64,000 bases of DNA from Xenoacremonium recifei (GCA_012184525.1 WOFQ01000049.1:186001-250000); one strand, 5' to 3'. Counted from the first letter of the stretch, positions 30,524 through 42,137 are shown. Notes: generated from the sequence alone by a model not told the origin. A program made the numbers and translations.

Positions 30524-32094
30524 GCGCTGAGCAGGAAGTGGTGTGATCTTGGAACGGAGGGTGATCGCAATAAAGGGCGACGACAAAGACACCGATGCGA
30601 CTGAATATATGGGGTCCGAAGAGCCCTTCACCGGATATCGGAGGATTGCATCTCGAGATGGCCGCTCGAGCGATGTCTGCTGAGGGAGTATTCTCGCCAG
30701 CACGGGTCCCTGAGCTACATGTCGAAAGGACACCACTCTCCTCATCAGAGTGTACATATACTTGTATCATATCTATCATCCTCACCTCGAGGTCCTACGG
30801 CAGGTTACGACAAAGGCGCATGTAGATCAATCATGAAGGAAAACATTTAATCCACCGTATTGTCATGATATGCCTCCGCATGTTGACCGCCGTTAGACGC
30901 TGCGCAACACGTAAAGAAGTAACTTAATCCCACCAGTTTCACTTTACAAACCCATGAAAAACGCCGAATTGGCCCTTCGGCTCGCCTCATAAAATCATCT
31001 TCAAATTTTATTTTATTTCTTTTTTGCCAACCATCACATTAGCCCTCCGAAATCGCCGGCCCAGGACGGAGCGGAGCAATTACCGTGTAAGCCACGCATG
31101 AGACGGCGTAGGACGGAAGGGCAAAGCTGAAAAATAGGGGGCGGCAAGCTGCAAGCCACACGACTTGGCAAAAGTCGCCCGTTTGCTTTTAGAGTCGACA
31201 ACGGCGAGACAATGGGGAATTCGGTAAAGAAACAATTAGATAGGGGTCAAGCATGCGCTTCGCCTGGCATGTCGGCTCGGGAAAGGCTCCAAGAACCAGC
31301 ATCGCAATCCGTCGCGTTGCATGCCAATCAATCCGTGAGTAAGACGGAGCTTTCCCATTCCCCAGCTCTGCTCAGCAAACCTTCGGCGCGGGAACCTTGA
31401 GGAAGCACTGCGAGTGAGCATGAGAAACACATGTTTGCGACGTCTCCAAGGTAATTCGAGGTGCAAATTACTCCAGATCTCGTTCACGCCTGCACCTGGC
31501 TCCGACATCCCAACGAGGAAATCGCCCTCGTGATTGGATTCATCCCGAGAGGGGCCGCTTGGAAGAGACAAGCAAGAAAAAAAGGGCGGCGAAAAGGGGA
31601 CATTGCTTTTGCTAGCGCTGCCGCCCCCTAGAGAAGTACACCCCAGGTCACTCCCGGCGGATGGAAAGTACCTGACCGGACCTTGACGCCCCTTCCCTTC
31701 TTCTCCTTGGCTTGAGTCTGGCCCAGTCCAGTCCAGTTTCCTCTCACTCTCCCCATTGGATTCTCGCCATTCCCCTTCATCACCTCCTCTCTTTCGCCTC
31801 CCGTCGCTCTCTGTCGATCCGGCTCGTTTCTTGCTCTGTCGCGACTCGCCTCCGAATACGCTCCTTCCATCAGCGCCCTCCTCGCTCTGCTCTCGGTGAT
31901 GCAGTTTCGGCAGCCCTCGCGATAGTCTCCCGCCCTTGACTTGACTCGCCCGCCTCTTCATTCAGCCAACTATCGTCTCTCTCGCGCGCTCTCTCCCGCC
32001 CCTCCACCGCGCAAGATCCTACCGAAGCAGGCCTGTCCAAGCATCCGAAGATCATCCTCGACCTCGACCTCGACCCCGCCTACCCGACGCCGTT
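30524..32094. other. Intergenic region before polyphosphatase gene
   Basis: About 1.57 kb. The last few hundred bases are pyrimidine-rich on the plus strand, probably promoter and 5' UTR of the gene at 32095. Open frames here (for example 31236-31961 minus) are low-complexity and judged spurious. Confidence 0.5.
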
Positions 32095-33429
32095 ATGGCC
32101 GTCATCATCTCCCAGCCGCAACGGCGGTTGCTCGTCTTCGCCTCGGCCGCCTTCTTCCTGCTCAGCGTCTACTACTGCACCACGCGCCTCTTCTTCGTCG
32201 ACTACAAGCCCGAGCAGGCTCCCTACACTTCTGAACAACACGAGAAGCCCAAGGAGCCGGTCGTCGACCTCGACGTCGACATCCAGTTCGAGCTCTCCAA
32301 GGCTGACATGCCAATGTCCTACGGCACGTACGGCCGCCCCAAGTTCGACAACATCACATTGCTCGGTGCCCTCCCCGACAAATACGTGCCCTCGCGATGG
32401 AACCGACGCCGTCTGATTGTCATTGGCGACATCCATGGCATGTTGGATCCCCTCAACCGCCTGCTCGAGCAGGTCAACTACGATAGCTCACGCGACCACA
32501 TCATTTCCGTTGGCGACATGGTTAACAAGGGCCCGGACTCCGCGGCTGTGGTCTCGCGCCTCATGAGCCTAGGTGCCAGCGCTGTTCGCGGCAACCATGA
32601 GGACCGAGTTCTTCTTGCCTTTGATGCCATGAATGCCCGCCAGGGTATCGAGGCCGAGCTTGCCACACCCGACGCCGAGGCACACCGTGGCGAATCGCTG
32701 GACCTCAAGACAGCCCGGAGCCTTAGCCCGGAGCAACTCGCCTGGATCCAGTCTCTGCCCGTTGTCCTCTCCATCGACCCCTTCCACATGTACGTCGTCC
32801 ACGCCGGCCTCGTTCCCGGACTTGTGTTGGATCAGCAAGACCCATGGGCGTGCATGAACATGCGCACGTTCCGCTACCCGCGCGAGGAGTTCCGCAAGAA
32901 GGAAGAAGAGAAGAAGAAGAAGGAAGAGGAAAAGAAGAAGCAGAAGGAAGAGGAGGAGCGCAAGAAGAAGGAAGAGGAGGAGACCAAGAAGAAAGAAGAA
33001 GAGGGCCGCGCCCAGCTCGAAGCCCAAGAAAAGGCCTCGGACGACACCCTCGAACCTCACGTCCGCCGCGCCGAGGCCCCCCTTCCCGCCGACGCCACCG
33101 CCCCCGAAGTCAAGGCCCAGCCCCTCGTCCTCACCGACCTCACCACCGACGACCACGACGTCTGGATCCCCACCGACAGCCACGACGGCGACCGCTGGAC
33201 CGACGTCTGGAACCGCGAGCAAGCCCGCCTCGCCCCCGCCGACCGCCGCGTCGTCGTCTACGGCCACGACGCCAAGATCGGCTACCACGAGGACGACTAC
33301 ACCTTTGGCATCGACTCCGCCTGCGTCAAGGGCGGCATGCTGTCCGCCTTTGTCGTCGAGGCCGACTCGAGGAACCTGTGGCGCCATACTACTGTCCAGG
33401 TGCCCTGCACGGAGCCCTCGTCGGAATAG
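32095..33429 (+). CDS. PPN2: Ppn2-like metallophosphatase (vacuolar endopolyphosphatase family)
   Basis: Intronless, 444 residues. A single N-terminal membrane anchor lies at about residues 10-30. The calcineurin-like phosphoesterase motifs follow in order: G-D-I-H-G near residue 107, G-D-M-V-N-K-G-P-D-S near 139, and G-N-H-E-D near 166. Later histidines include V-V-H-A-G-L-V-P-G and V-V-Y-G-H-D-A-K. The layout matches yeast Ppn2 (YNL217W), a vacuolar polyphosphate-cleaving enzyme. An odd feature is a run of about 40 residues made almost only of Lys and Glu (near 265-305), inserted between the metal-binding halves; it is probably a long charged helix. A Ser/Thr phosphatase role cannot be excluded. 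Codon use is strongly C-ending, typical of a well-expressed core gene. Confidence 0.85.
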   Translation: MAVIISQPQRRLLVFASAAFFLLSVYYCTTRLFFVDYKPEQAPYTSEQHEKPKEPVVDLDVDIQFELSKADMPMSYGTYGRPKFDNITLLGALPDKYVPSRWNRRRLIVIGDIHGMLDPLNRLLEQVNYDSSRDHIISVGDMVNKGPDSAAVVSRLMSLGASAVRGNHEDRVLLAFDAMNARQGIEAELATPDAEAHRGESLDLKTARSLSPEQLAWIQSLPVVLSIDPFHMYVVHAGLVPGLVLDQQDPWACMNMRTFRYPREEFRKKEEEKKKKEEEKKKQKEEEERKKKEEEETKKKEEEGRAQLEAQEKASDDTLEPHVRRAEAPLPADATAPEVKAQPLVLTDLTTDDHDVWIPTDSHDGDRWTDVWNREQARLAPADRRVVVYGHDAKIGYHEDDYTFGIDSACVKGGMLSAFVVEADSRNLWRHTTVQVPCTEPSSE

Positions 33430-34084
33430 GTGTCGGTGAGGGACGCACAAGTGTTTTAGTTGGGATATCATGGGGCTTTTTTGGAGACAGGGGAGAGGGG
33501 AACGACGTTTGTGTGTTCAGACGGGTCGGTCGCTCGTCCGGTCTTGTCGTCATCATATCTTGGGTAGGGGTGTTAATTGCGGGCGTTTTTAGGATATATC
33601 TCTCTTGTTTATTCCACAGCCGATGGGCCATGTTTGTTTAGGACACGAAAAGAAAACAGATTCCCCCCTGACGAACCTAAAGTTTGCGGTCTATTGAATG
33701 CATAACGTATGAAAGTTGCTGCAACTACGAAACACGGCGTATATGGTGGTACCATGCGATTGGAGATGTTCATATTCCACCATTGCTTCACGACATGAGC
33801 GTCCAGACTCTTCGGCGCAACTTTTCATTGTTGATTCAGGGTTCGTATAGACACTTTGGTTGAACCCCCTAGTCTATTTGATTATTCAAGCTACAAGAGC
33901 AAGAGAGCGGAAAGAGCAGCATAGCAGCAGTCCCCTCCAATCCAACACGTCAAGCCCGTCCATCCAATCTCATCGACAGTCATGCGCCGTTCGTCCTCCA
34001 CAAAAGACGGAAGTTTTTATTGGTCCTTTTTAAGGTTTTGGTTTTCGTTTCACAATCGTTCGTAGGCATTTGACTGCAATTAAT
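33430..34084. other. Convergent 3' region
   Basis: About 650 bp between the 3' ends of the polyphosphatase and transaldolase genes. No gene supported; it presumably holds both polyadenylation regions. Confidence 0.5.
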
Positions 34085-35641
34085 TTAAGCAAGCTTCTGC
34101 TTGAGGATGTCCTTGAGGGTGATGGCGTCAGCAGCGAACTTGCTGATACCCTCACGGAGCTTCTCGACGGCCATCTGGTCCTCGTTGAAGTCGAATCGGA
34201 AGAGGGGCTCGTCGCTGATGTAGGTCTTCTTCTCGATGTCGAGGGAGGCGGCCTGAGCAGCGTCGAGCTTCTTGGGAACTGCCTCGGTGGAGTTGAGGAG
34301 GTCCTCAAGCAGGTTGGGCTGCACGAAGTATGTCAGAATTAGATCAGTTGACTACAGGACAGGAAGGGACATACAGAGATGGTGAGGTAGTCGCAGCCAG
34401 CGAGCTCAGTGATCTCACCGGTGTTTCGGAAAGAAGCACCCATGACAATGGTGTTGTAGCCGTACTTCTTGTAGTAGTTGAAGATGCTCTTGACGGAGGC
34501 AACACCGGGGTCCTCCTCCTTGGAGTAGGTCTTCTTGGTAGCGTTCTTGAACCAGTCGAGAATGCGACCGACGAAGGGGGAGATGAGGTAGGCACCGGCC
34601 TCGGCGGCGGCGATGGCCTGGACCAGGGAGAACATGAGGGTCAGGTTGCAGTTGATGCCGTGGTCGCGCTGGAGGATCTCGGCGGCCTTGATACCCTCCC
34701 AGGTGGAGGCAATCTTGATGAGGATGCGGTCCTTGGAGATGCCCTGCTCCTTGTAGAGCTACAATAAGAGCCGTTAGCGATGAAATTCACTACGGGGGAT
34801 CTTGGAAGCGACCTACCTCAATGAGGTGGAGAGCCTTGTTCACGGAGGCCTGGGTATCGAAGGAGAATCGAGCATCGACCTCAGTGGACACCTTGCCGGG
34901 GATGATCTTGAGAATCTCCGAGCCGAACTCCACGAGGAGTCGGTCGAGAGCATCGTCAACCTGCTGGTCGATGGAGCCGCCCTTCTTCTTGGCATACTCG
35001 ATGGCAACGTCCATCAACTTGGCATATTCGGGCTTCTTGGAAGCGGCGAGGATGAGGGAGGGGTTGGTGGTGGCATCCTGGGGCTTGTACTTGCCAATGG
35101 CTGTGATGGATTGTGAGCTTCTTGCGCGTGAAAAACATCATATCATGCATGTCATGACATCAAGGTGGGGGAGGGGCAGCTTGGTGGATGGGTGCGGCGC
35201 AACATCGGCGAGCGAAGCGGCGAAGACGAGGAATTGCGACGTCGACAATGGGATAAAGTGGGCGAGATAGAGCAGGCTACTCACAGGCAAAGTCACCTGT
35301 CGAGGACAGTGGTTAGCAAGGCGCAGTCTTGATGATAGGGAGGTGCGGTAATTACCAGAGTCGGACACGACGACCTGTTGTTGCGAAGAGGCAGATTGTC
35401 AGCAAAGAATTGATTTACTGGGTCGCAGGATCGAGGGGCAGAGGCTTGTGCGCAAGAGGGGTGGAAGCTCCTCTACACAACTTCATGGCTATGGGGGGAG
35501 ACAGCAGCAGGCAATGCGTGCTGAGCTGCCACCTCACCTCCATGAGGTGTTGCATCGCATTGCGCTCATGATGGAGGGGCAATTTTCGAGGGAGTGACGT
35601 ACGGTGCCGGTGGACTTGAGCTGGTCCAGAGAGGTGGCCAT
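34085..35641 (-). CDS. TAL1: Transaldolase
   Basis: Enzyme of the non-oxidative pentose phosphate pathway, transferring a dihydroxyacetone unit from sedoheptulose 7-phosphate to glyceraldehyde 3-phosphate. Six exons: 35641-35603, 35374-35356, 35296-35285, 35100-34817, 34758-34375, 34318-34085 (323 residues, normal length). The second and third exons are only 19 and 12 nt. Joining them gives T-G-T-V-V-V-S-D-S-G-D-F-A-S-I-G-K-Y-K-P-Q-D-A-T-T-N-P-S, the expected N-terminus. The Schiff-base lysine is K133 in I-L-I-K-I-A-S-T-W-E-G. A-G-C-D-Y-L-T-I-S and R-F-D-F-N-E-D-Q-M-A complete the C-terminal half. Cytosolic. All phases are consistent. Confidence 0.95.
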
Positions 35642-37343
35642 GGCGAGAGCTGTTATGAGGGGTTGATGGGAAAATCGAGGTGTTTCGGTGAGTGCGGGGT
35701 TCCAAACGGGTGGAGGAAAGCGTCGAAGTCGAAGACGGGAAGGGGATTGTCTCGAGATCGAAGAGTGAGGATGATGTTGATGGAGGAGAGAAGTGTGAGG
35801 TAGAGGAGGGGGGAGGAAAGATTCAAGAGCCTTCTAGGGAGCGGCGGATATTTGGTCCAGTCCAGTCCAGGGTCACGGGCAGCCGTCGATTCAGCAACGT
35901 TTGGCAGGCGCAGAGCGGTGTCGCCTCCCGTTTCGCTCCAGTCTCGCCTTCCCCTCCGTCCCGTCGTCACTGCTGGGGCAAGTCTGGCCATCCCCATCCT
36001 TAGGTTCGCTCTTTCCCACTTCATTTCCCTGGTCGGACAAGGGAAAAGGCGGGGCGCGCGCGATGAGTAAGCCACGGGTTTTCAGACTTTTGGGTGCCCG
36101 TCGACGAATGGCAGAAGAGGCTCGTCTCACGACTTGTGAACGGCTGCTGGAATTGCATGTCCAGAGCCTATCCCTATCAGTTCGTCAACGCAGCGCATCC
36201 GAGACCACCGAGGGCGCGCCGGTGAGGCTCGGCGACGTCTCCCGTTGCAGCCGGTGCTTCGTCGGCTATCTATCTATCTTGCACGCGCGCGCTCTCCCGC
36301 GAACGCCGATGTGTCTCCTGACAGCCACGGCACCGCAACCAGCCAGCCAGCTTCCTCACTCAGCAAGAAGCCGCGATGACGAGAATCATGGACTACCGAC
36401 GAACGGAGTCGAAGAAGCACAGCACAGCTGCTGCCGCCCACCCCCACCGTCGCCCTCCACGGGCTCCATTCCGGTGCGAGCTGGCGGTGGATAAACCGAC
36501 TGTCAGGGTCGAAACGCCTCACTCAGAGACCGACACCGACACCGCCCGGATTCTGCTGCCCGGGACCCCACCAGATGCTCTCATGGAATTCCGTAGCAAC
36601 TCAAGCCCCAGGAGCTGTCTTCATTTAGCCGGCCTGGCAACACGAGATGCCTCTCAGGATGTCTGATGTCCGAAAACCCCTCTACAAAGGCCTCCGTTCT
36701 AGACTCCAAATGTCTCTCATACATACACACAGCTTTTCTACAAAATCAACGTCTCCGGCCCGCAGCCCGCCTTCTCGGCGGAGAGAATCCCGAACCCCAT
36801 TGGCCTGCAAGATCGCTCACCACCCCCAAAACAACAGAAACCCTCGACTTTCGCTAGCTCCCCCTCCACGATGCGGCTATTTCCTATACTCGGAAAAATC
36901 CAATCTCAGCAGCGTGTCGAGGCTGGGAAAAACCTCGCAATGTTGGCCCCATAAATCCCCAAGTATTCTGAAAGTCCCGCGCGAATGGGAACCTGTTGCG
37001 ATGGCTAGCGTGCTCAACAACCTCGTCGACGGTTAACCGCCAAGTCACGATCCAGCGCCTCCTAGCGCTCAGCCTGGCCCCTTTGCGTTGCTTACCTTAG
37101 TCATTGTTGGCTTGAACATCACCAGCTATTTCTGTCTACAGTTCCACGCTTGGCACGAGCAACGTCCATGTCATTCGCTTTATAGCGTCTTCTCATCATT
37201 TCATGTAAGTGTCGTATATATCAGTCAACCGACCCGACTCCTGATACCTCCCCATGATTTTTTCAACGCTTTTAATGAGATTTTTCCCCTGTCCTGACAT
37301 GCTCCGAAACCAAACCCACGGTATTCAACGAGTTTTGGCCTAA
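35642..37343. other. Intergenic region between transaldolase and Tudor-SN genes
   Basis: About 1.7 kb. The right half of the transaldolase side is GC-rich and pyrimidine-biased, consistent with a promoter. Open frames such as 35901-36494 plus are overlapping, low-complexity and lack family features. No gene or repeat supported. Confidence 0.5.
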
Positions 37344-39998
37344 TTAGTCCTCCGTGATGTCGCCATACTCCCACATGCCGAGGCGGTCCTGCTTGGCCTG
37401 GCTCTCAACCTCCTTGAGATGCTTCAGCGTCGACTCAAAGGCCTTGCTGCGCTCCCAGGCCTTGAGCTTCTTGGGCACCATACCGTAGCCGCTAGCCACG
37501 ACCTCCTTGTTGATGGAATCGTTGGGGCCGGGGAGCTCATTGCCCTTCACTTCGTAGAGCGTGATATAGCTGATGCCCTCCTTGCTGTCCACAAAGTCGA
37601 AGCTGCCCACGAGTTTCCTACCCTCCGTCAGCTCCGCGATGTAGCCAATAGCATCCGCGAAGTAGTCGGCGCCAGTTGGCAGCTGGACAAACGACAGCGA
37701 GGCGTCGACGGCCTGGGCCTTGACCTTGCCAGTGCTGAATTGCGGCTGGTCAAGCGCCCGGAGGTTCGACCAGGGAATCTTCTCAGAGTTGCCATAGTCG
37801 ATATACACAACCTCGGCAACCTTGGCAGTGCGGTCATTGGAGCGAACTCGGGCTCGGTACCACTGGCCGTCCGCAGAGAACTTGGCTGACACGTACTCGC
37901 CGGTCTTGGGAGCATCCTTCAAAGGCTTGTTGTTCTTTGAGTCCAGGTGGAACTTGCGGAACTCGCTCATCATCGTCTCCAATGCCGCCGTGCCCTTGCC
38001 AATCTCCTGGATCTTGATCTTTCCATTTGCATCAATGTTGGTGATGACAACGTCTCGGTAATCGACGGGCTTCTTGTCAATGGTCACCTCAGCTTCAGGT
38101 TCAGCCTCGGCAGGAGCCTCCTCCTCGTATTCCTCGTCTTGTGAGGGATCCCAGTCCTTGAAGAGACCCTTGCGGCCCTCCTTTGCTCGCTTCTCGGCAG
38201 CAAATAGCTCAGCGGCGTTTCCAGACTTCTCAGCAGAGTAGGCATGGACAGATGCAAGACCCTCCTCAACGAGAACCTTGGCAAAGTTCTCTCGTCCGAT
38301 GTAAAGATCACCGATGAAGCCGCCAACCTTGTCCATGTCGTGAATGTCAATCTCGCAGTCACGCTGGTTGCATCGTCGGTTGGCCAGATCAAGGGCTTCC
38401 TTGCCAAATGGCTCACCACCCTCACCGTCTGCACGAGGTGCGCGGGGAGCACGAACACCGCCCAGAACCATGGTGAGCTTGACATTTTCGCGAGGGATCA
38501 AAACAGTAAATCGAGAACCAGCTTTGCAAAAATCGACAATGGCAGGAACCTTCTTCTGTCGCTGCAAGGTGGCCAGCATAATCTTAGCCTTTTGGGTGTT
38601 CTCTGAGAGGTCGAGGTACTGGCGAGCCTTCTGAGGCTTTCCAGACCACATGCCCTTCTTCTCCTCCTTGGCCTTCTCCTGCGCCGCCAGCAAGTCGTCG
38701 TAGTTGGGAGCCCGATCAGTGTCATCCTTTCGGTGTCGAATAACAGAGGCCCAGCCGCTCTCCACTAGTAAGAGGTTCACATTCTTGCCCTTCTCAGTGA
38801 TAGTAGCAACGTCCTTGGCGTCGAAGCCCTCGCTCGCAGGCTTAGTGCCATCGATGCTAACCCGCACGTGCTTCCCGATGAGCTTCTGTCGGAGGAACTC
38901 CTTGGCCTCGTCTCGGAAGGGCGCCTCGGAAGGCTCCGTGCTGCGGGGCCCGCGAATGCTGCTCAAGCTAAGTCGCTTCTCGTTGGCGCCGGCCTTGTTC
39001 CTCACGAAGATAGTGTCGGCGCTCATGACCTTTGAAACAGTCATGTCCTGGTTGTCGGTCTGGGCCTTGGCGACGTGGTTCTTATGAAGACGAAGCTTCT
39101 TGCCCTGGGCCTGCTTCTCAGCAGCACGCAGCGCAGCCATCTTCTCACCCAGCATAGTTGAGTGGAAGTCATTGCAACGAGCGAGACCCTCCTGGAGGAG
39201 GAACTCGGCAATGTTTCCGCGAGGATGAAGGACATTGGCAACGAGTTGGCCTTGGGGACTAGCACCGACAATCTCGACCTTGACCTGGCGTTGAAGGAGT
39301 CGAGCCTCGACGAAAGACCGCGCCTCGTTGCCATACTCCTCCGCTGCTTGGGTGGTCCCGGTTGAGACCTGGGTTCGCTCAGTCGCAGGTGTCCGAACTC
39401 CAGCAAGCAGAGTCATGGGCTGCACATGCTTCTTGTCTGACAACAGGAGTCGCACGAGAAGTCGGTCGCCGCTGAGAACCCGCTCAACGATGCCGTCAAC
39501 TGTCTTGCCCTTCCACTCCTTCATGAAGTCGGGGCCACCAAGGTCGTTCTGGACCTCAATGATGCCCCCAACGCCGACCCAGAGACCCTTGCCCTCGGCC
39601 TTGGCAGCAGATTCGAGGGTGCGTAGCTTCTCGAGTCGCTCGGTGATGTCTTCGGAATCGTCTTTCCGGCCGGCATCCTCACGCACCTTCAACCATCCCG
39701 CCTTGACGAGCTCATCGGGCAGGTCAGTTCCGTCCTTGAGCTTGGCAGCACCAAATTCACGACCAGAAGCGGGGATGGTGTACAGAACGGTGGCCTGGAC
39801 GGGCTTTCCGACGACGAGGTTTCGGAGGTATTCGCGAGACTGGAAAGCGAAGGGCTCGTCGCCATCCCGCCTCATGTGAGGGGCGGTGACATAGGCCAGG
39901 GACAGCGTTCGTTCGGCCGAGGGATTGTTAGGGCTGGTCAATACCAAAGTGTCGCCGCTCAAGACACTCTTGACATTGCCGATGAAGGTCTTGGACAT
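37344..39998 (-). CDS. Tudor staphylococcal nuclease (Tudor-SN/SND1-like)
   Basis: Intronless, 884 residues, the usual size of Tudor-SN. Four staphylococcal-nuclease-like domains lie at about residues 1-140, 170-310, 315-470 and 490-640. Each opens with a variant of V-x-S-G-D-T/R and contains E-G-L-A or equivalent. A Tudor domain follows (about 700-800, with A-K-F-S-A-D-G-Q-W-Y-R-A-R-V and Y-I-D-Y-G-N-S-E), then a split fifth SN domain. These proteins act as RNA-binding cofactors in transcription, splicing, RNA decay and stress granules. The Tudor aromatic cage residues (W, Y, Y) appear present. Location is probably cytoplasmic with some nuclear. The start at 39998 is supported by the immediate M-S-K-T-F-I-G-N-V-K-S-V-L-S-G-D. 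Confidence 0.93.
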   Translation of the reverse strand: MSKTFIGNVKSVLSGDTLVLTSPNNPSAERTLSLAYVTAPHMRRDGDEPFAFQSREYLRNLVVGKPVQATVLYTIPASGREFGAAKLKDGTDLPDELVKAGWLKVREDAGRKDDSEDITERLEKLRTLESAAKAEGKGLWVGVGGIIEVQNDLGGPDFMKEWKGKTVDGIVERVLSGDRLLVRLLLSDKKHVQPMTLLAGVRTPATERTQVSTGTTQAAEEYGNEARSFVEARLLQRQVKVEIVGASPQGQLVANVLHPRGNIAEFLLQEGLARCNDFHSTMLGEKMAALRAAEKQAQGKKLRLHKNHVAKAQTDNQDMTVSKVMSADTIFVRNKAGANEKRLSLSSIRGPRSTEPSEAPFRDEAKEFLRQKLIGKHVRVSIDGTKPASEGFDAKDVATITEKGKNVNLLLVESGWASVIRHRKDDTDRAPNYDDLLAAQEKAKEEKKGMWSGKPQKARQYLDLSENTQKAKIMLATLQRQKKVPAIVDFCKAGSRFTVLIPRENVKLTMVLGGVRAPRAPRADGEGGEPFGKEALDLANRRCNQRDCEIDIHDMDKVGGFIGDLYIGRENFAKVLVEEGLASVHAYSAEKSGNAAELFAAEKRAKEGRKGLFKDWDPSQDEEYEEEAPAEAEPEAEVTIDKKPVDYRDVVITNIDANGKIKIQEIGKGTAALETMMSEFRKFHLDSKNNKPLKDAPKTGEYVSAKFSADGQWYRARVRSNDRTAKVAEVVYIDYGNSEKIPWSNLRALDQPQFSTGKVKAQAVDASLSFVQLPTGADYFADAIGYIAELTEGRKLVGSFDFVDSKEGISYITLYEVKGNELPGPNDSINKEVVASGYGMVPKKLKAWERSKAFESTLKHLKEVESQAKQDRLGMWEYGDITED

Positions 39999-40779
39999 TT
40001 TGACCGGAGGACAGTAACAGGGGCGAGCAAATCTAGATAGAGCATGCGGTCAGCCGATGCACAGGTCCCAGTGGTCAGGGGCAGGAGGGCTTGTATGTAG
40101 GCAAGCGAAGCAGGTATCCGAAAGGATTATCTCGGTAAGCAACAGAAGTTCCTTTCTTTGTGCTTCAAGCATTGGCCCCGGTTCGGTGCATTTGGAGCAC
40201 GGAAATCGAGTCCATGAGCCGATCTGCAGCTGCAATGGCGAGCTCCATGATTGACACCGCTTCCAGAGCCAAGGGCAAGCTCCAAGCCACAAAAGCGTTG
40301 GGATCAGAGCCTCGGAGCTTCGTCCACGTACCTAGAGAAGAGGGAGCAAGTAGAACCTTGCTATGAAGCTCAAGCAGGGCCACACAAGCAATGGTTCGAG
40401 AGGAAGTCGAGGCAAAACGAGCAGAAGGAGCTTCAACGTGATCGTGGTGGGGAGGGGAGGAGGTGAGTTGTGATCGTGTGCTTTGGTGAAAGGTGGCCCG
40501 TATTCGCTGCGCAGCGGCAAAAGGCGGGGCTGAGGGGAAGCTCCAGCACCTAACCTTCAGCGGGCTTGAGGCGACTTTTCAGGGGACCGTTAAGGTAGGT
40601 ATGTACTCTGTAGTGCAGCTGGGTGGGTCCCGTCATGACAACCTAACACCACTCCGCGATTAGTCACCGCTAAAGAAAAATATCTTTGCGACATCGCTGC
40701 ATGACTGCCCCTCCATCCTCTCTCTCTTCCGTCAATCAATTCACCCAGTGAACATACAGAACGGGCAGATAAAGACACC
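39999..40779. other. Divergent promoter region of Tudor-SN and chorismate synthase genes
   Basis: A 781-bp divergent intergenic region. Small open frames on both strands look spurious. No specific element recognised. Confidence 0.45.
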
Positions 40780-42137
40780 ATGTCGACATTTGGCAACTAC
40801 TTCCGGGTGACGACGTGAGTTCTCTCCCTCCACTGAACCGCTAGGAACGCAAGACAACAAACAGCCTACTGACCTCCATCGTCACAGCGCCGGTGAGTCC
40901 CACGGCAAGACCGTCTCCTGCATCATCGAGAACTGCCCGCCAGGCCTGTCCCTCGTCGAGTCCGACATCCAGCCGCAGCTCAACCGCCGGCGCCCGGGCC
41001 AGTCGGCCATCACCACCCCGCGCGACGAGAAGGACCGCGTGACTATAGGATCTGGATGCGAGTTTGGGCGCACGTGTGACAGCCCTCCAGGAAGTCATAA
41101 TTTTGGCCATGATGCTAATACCCTGGGGTCGCAGATTGGGCACCCCCATACTCCTGACCGTACCGAACGAGGATCAACGCCCTCACGACTACGGCTCCAA
41201 GACCATCGACCTCTACCCGCGCCCCTCCCACGCCGACTGGACTTACCTCGAGAAGTATGGTACTAAGGCCTCCTCTGGCGGCGGCCGGAGCAGCGCCCGT
41301 GAGACCATTGCCCGCGTCGCCGCCGGCGCTGTTGCCGAGAAGTGGCTGCGCGAGGCCTACGGCGTCGAGATCGTTGCCTTTGTTTCCTCGGTTGGCAACA
41401 TCAAGCTCTTTGAGGACAGGCCCATAACCGATAGCGACGATATCGACTCCCTTAGTAGCAACCCCAAGTTCCTGGAGCTTGTTGAATCCCTAACCCGCGA
41501 GAAGGTAGATGAGTTCCTGCCCGTGCGCTGCCCTGATACTGCCGTCGCGAAGCGTATGGAGGATAAGATTGCCGAGCTCCGCGATCAGCATGACTCCACT
41601 GGCGGTACCGTAACCTGTATTATTCGCGGGTGCCCCTCCGGCCTCGGCGAGCCGTGCTTTGATAAGCTGGAGGCTCTCCTCGCCCACGCTATCATGTCTA
41701 TCCCTGCTACCAAGGGCTTTGAGATTGGCTCTGGCTTCCGCGGCGCCGAGATGCGCGGATCCCGTCACAACGACCCCTTCGTGGCCACCTCGGCTGCCGA
41801 CGATGCGACGCCGAGCGCTGGCGCCGGCATTCCTCCCTCCCGCCTGCAGACTAAGACGAACCACTCCGGCGGCATCCAGGGCGGCATCTCCAACGGCATG
41901 CCCATCTACTTCCGCGTTGCGTTCAAGCCCCCCGCTACAATCTCCCAGGACCAGACTACCGCTCGCTACGACGCTTCGGGCGAGGGCATCCTGGCCGCCA
42001 AGGGCCGGCACGATCCTAATGTTGCTCCTCGCGCCGTTCCAATCGTCGAGGCCATGGCCGCTCTGACTATTGCTGACGCCCTCATGGCTCAGCACGCGAG
42101 GCAGATGGGCATCAAGATTGCCTCAGCTGGACGGTAG
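40780..42137 (+). CDS. ARO2: Chorismate synthase
   Basis: Last enzyme of the shikimate pathway; converts 5-enolpyruvylshikimate 3-phosphate to chorismate with reduced FMN. Exons 40780-40814, 40888-41073, 41135-42137 (407 residues). The short first exon gives M-S-T-F-G-N-Y-F-R-V-T-T, and the join produces A-G-E-S-H-G-K (signature 1). Other signature pieces: N-R-R-R-P-G-Q-S, G-R-S-S-A-R-E-T-I-A-R-V-A-A-G-A, and G-S-R-H-N-D with N-H-S-G-G-I-Q-G-G-I-S-N-G. The second intron (61 nt) is needed to give E-F-G-R-T-L-G-T-P. Fungal enzymes are bifunctional, also reducing the flavin. Diverges from the Tudor-SN gene. Confidence 0.95.

Noticed and set aside
31236..31961. Minus-strand open frame of 241 codons
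   Set aside because: Low-complexity Ser/Gly/Arg-rich translation, no domain, overlaps the GC-rich pyrimidine-biased promoter of the polyphosphatase gene.
32569..33471. 300-codon antisense frame over the polyphosphatase gene
   Set aside because: Mirror of GC-rich codon use on the sense strand, Leu/Phe runs opposite the Lys/Glu tract.
34070..34767. Plus-strand frames across the transaldolase gene
   Set aside because: Antisense shadows of strongly biased codons; the minus strand encodes an unambiguous enzyme.
35901..36494. Plus-strand open frame of 197 codons upstream of transaldolase
   Set aside because: Lies in the transaldolase promoter region, overlaps other equally long frames and has no family features.
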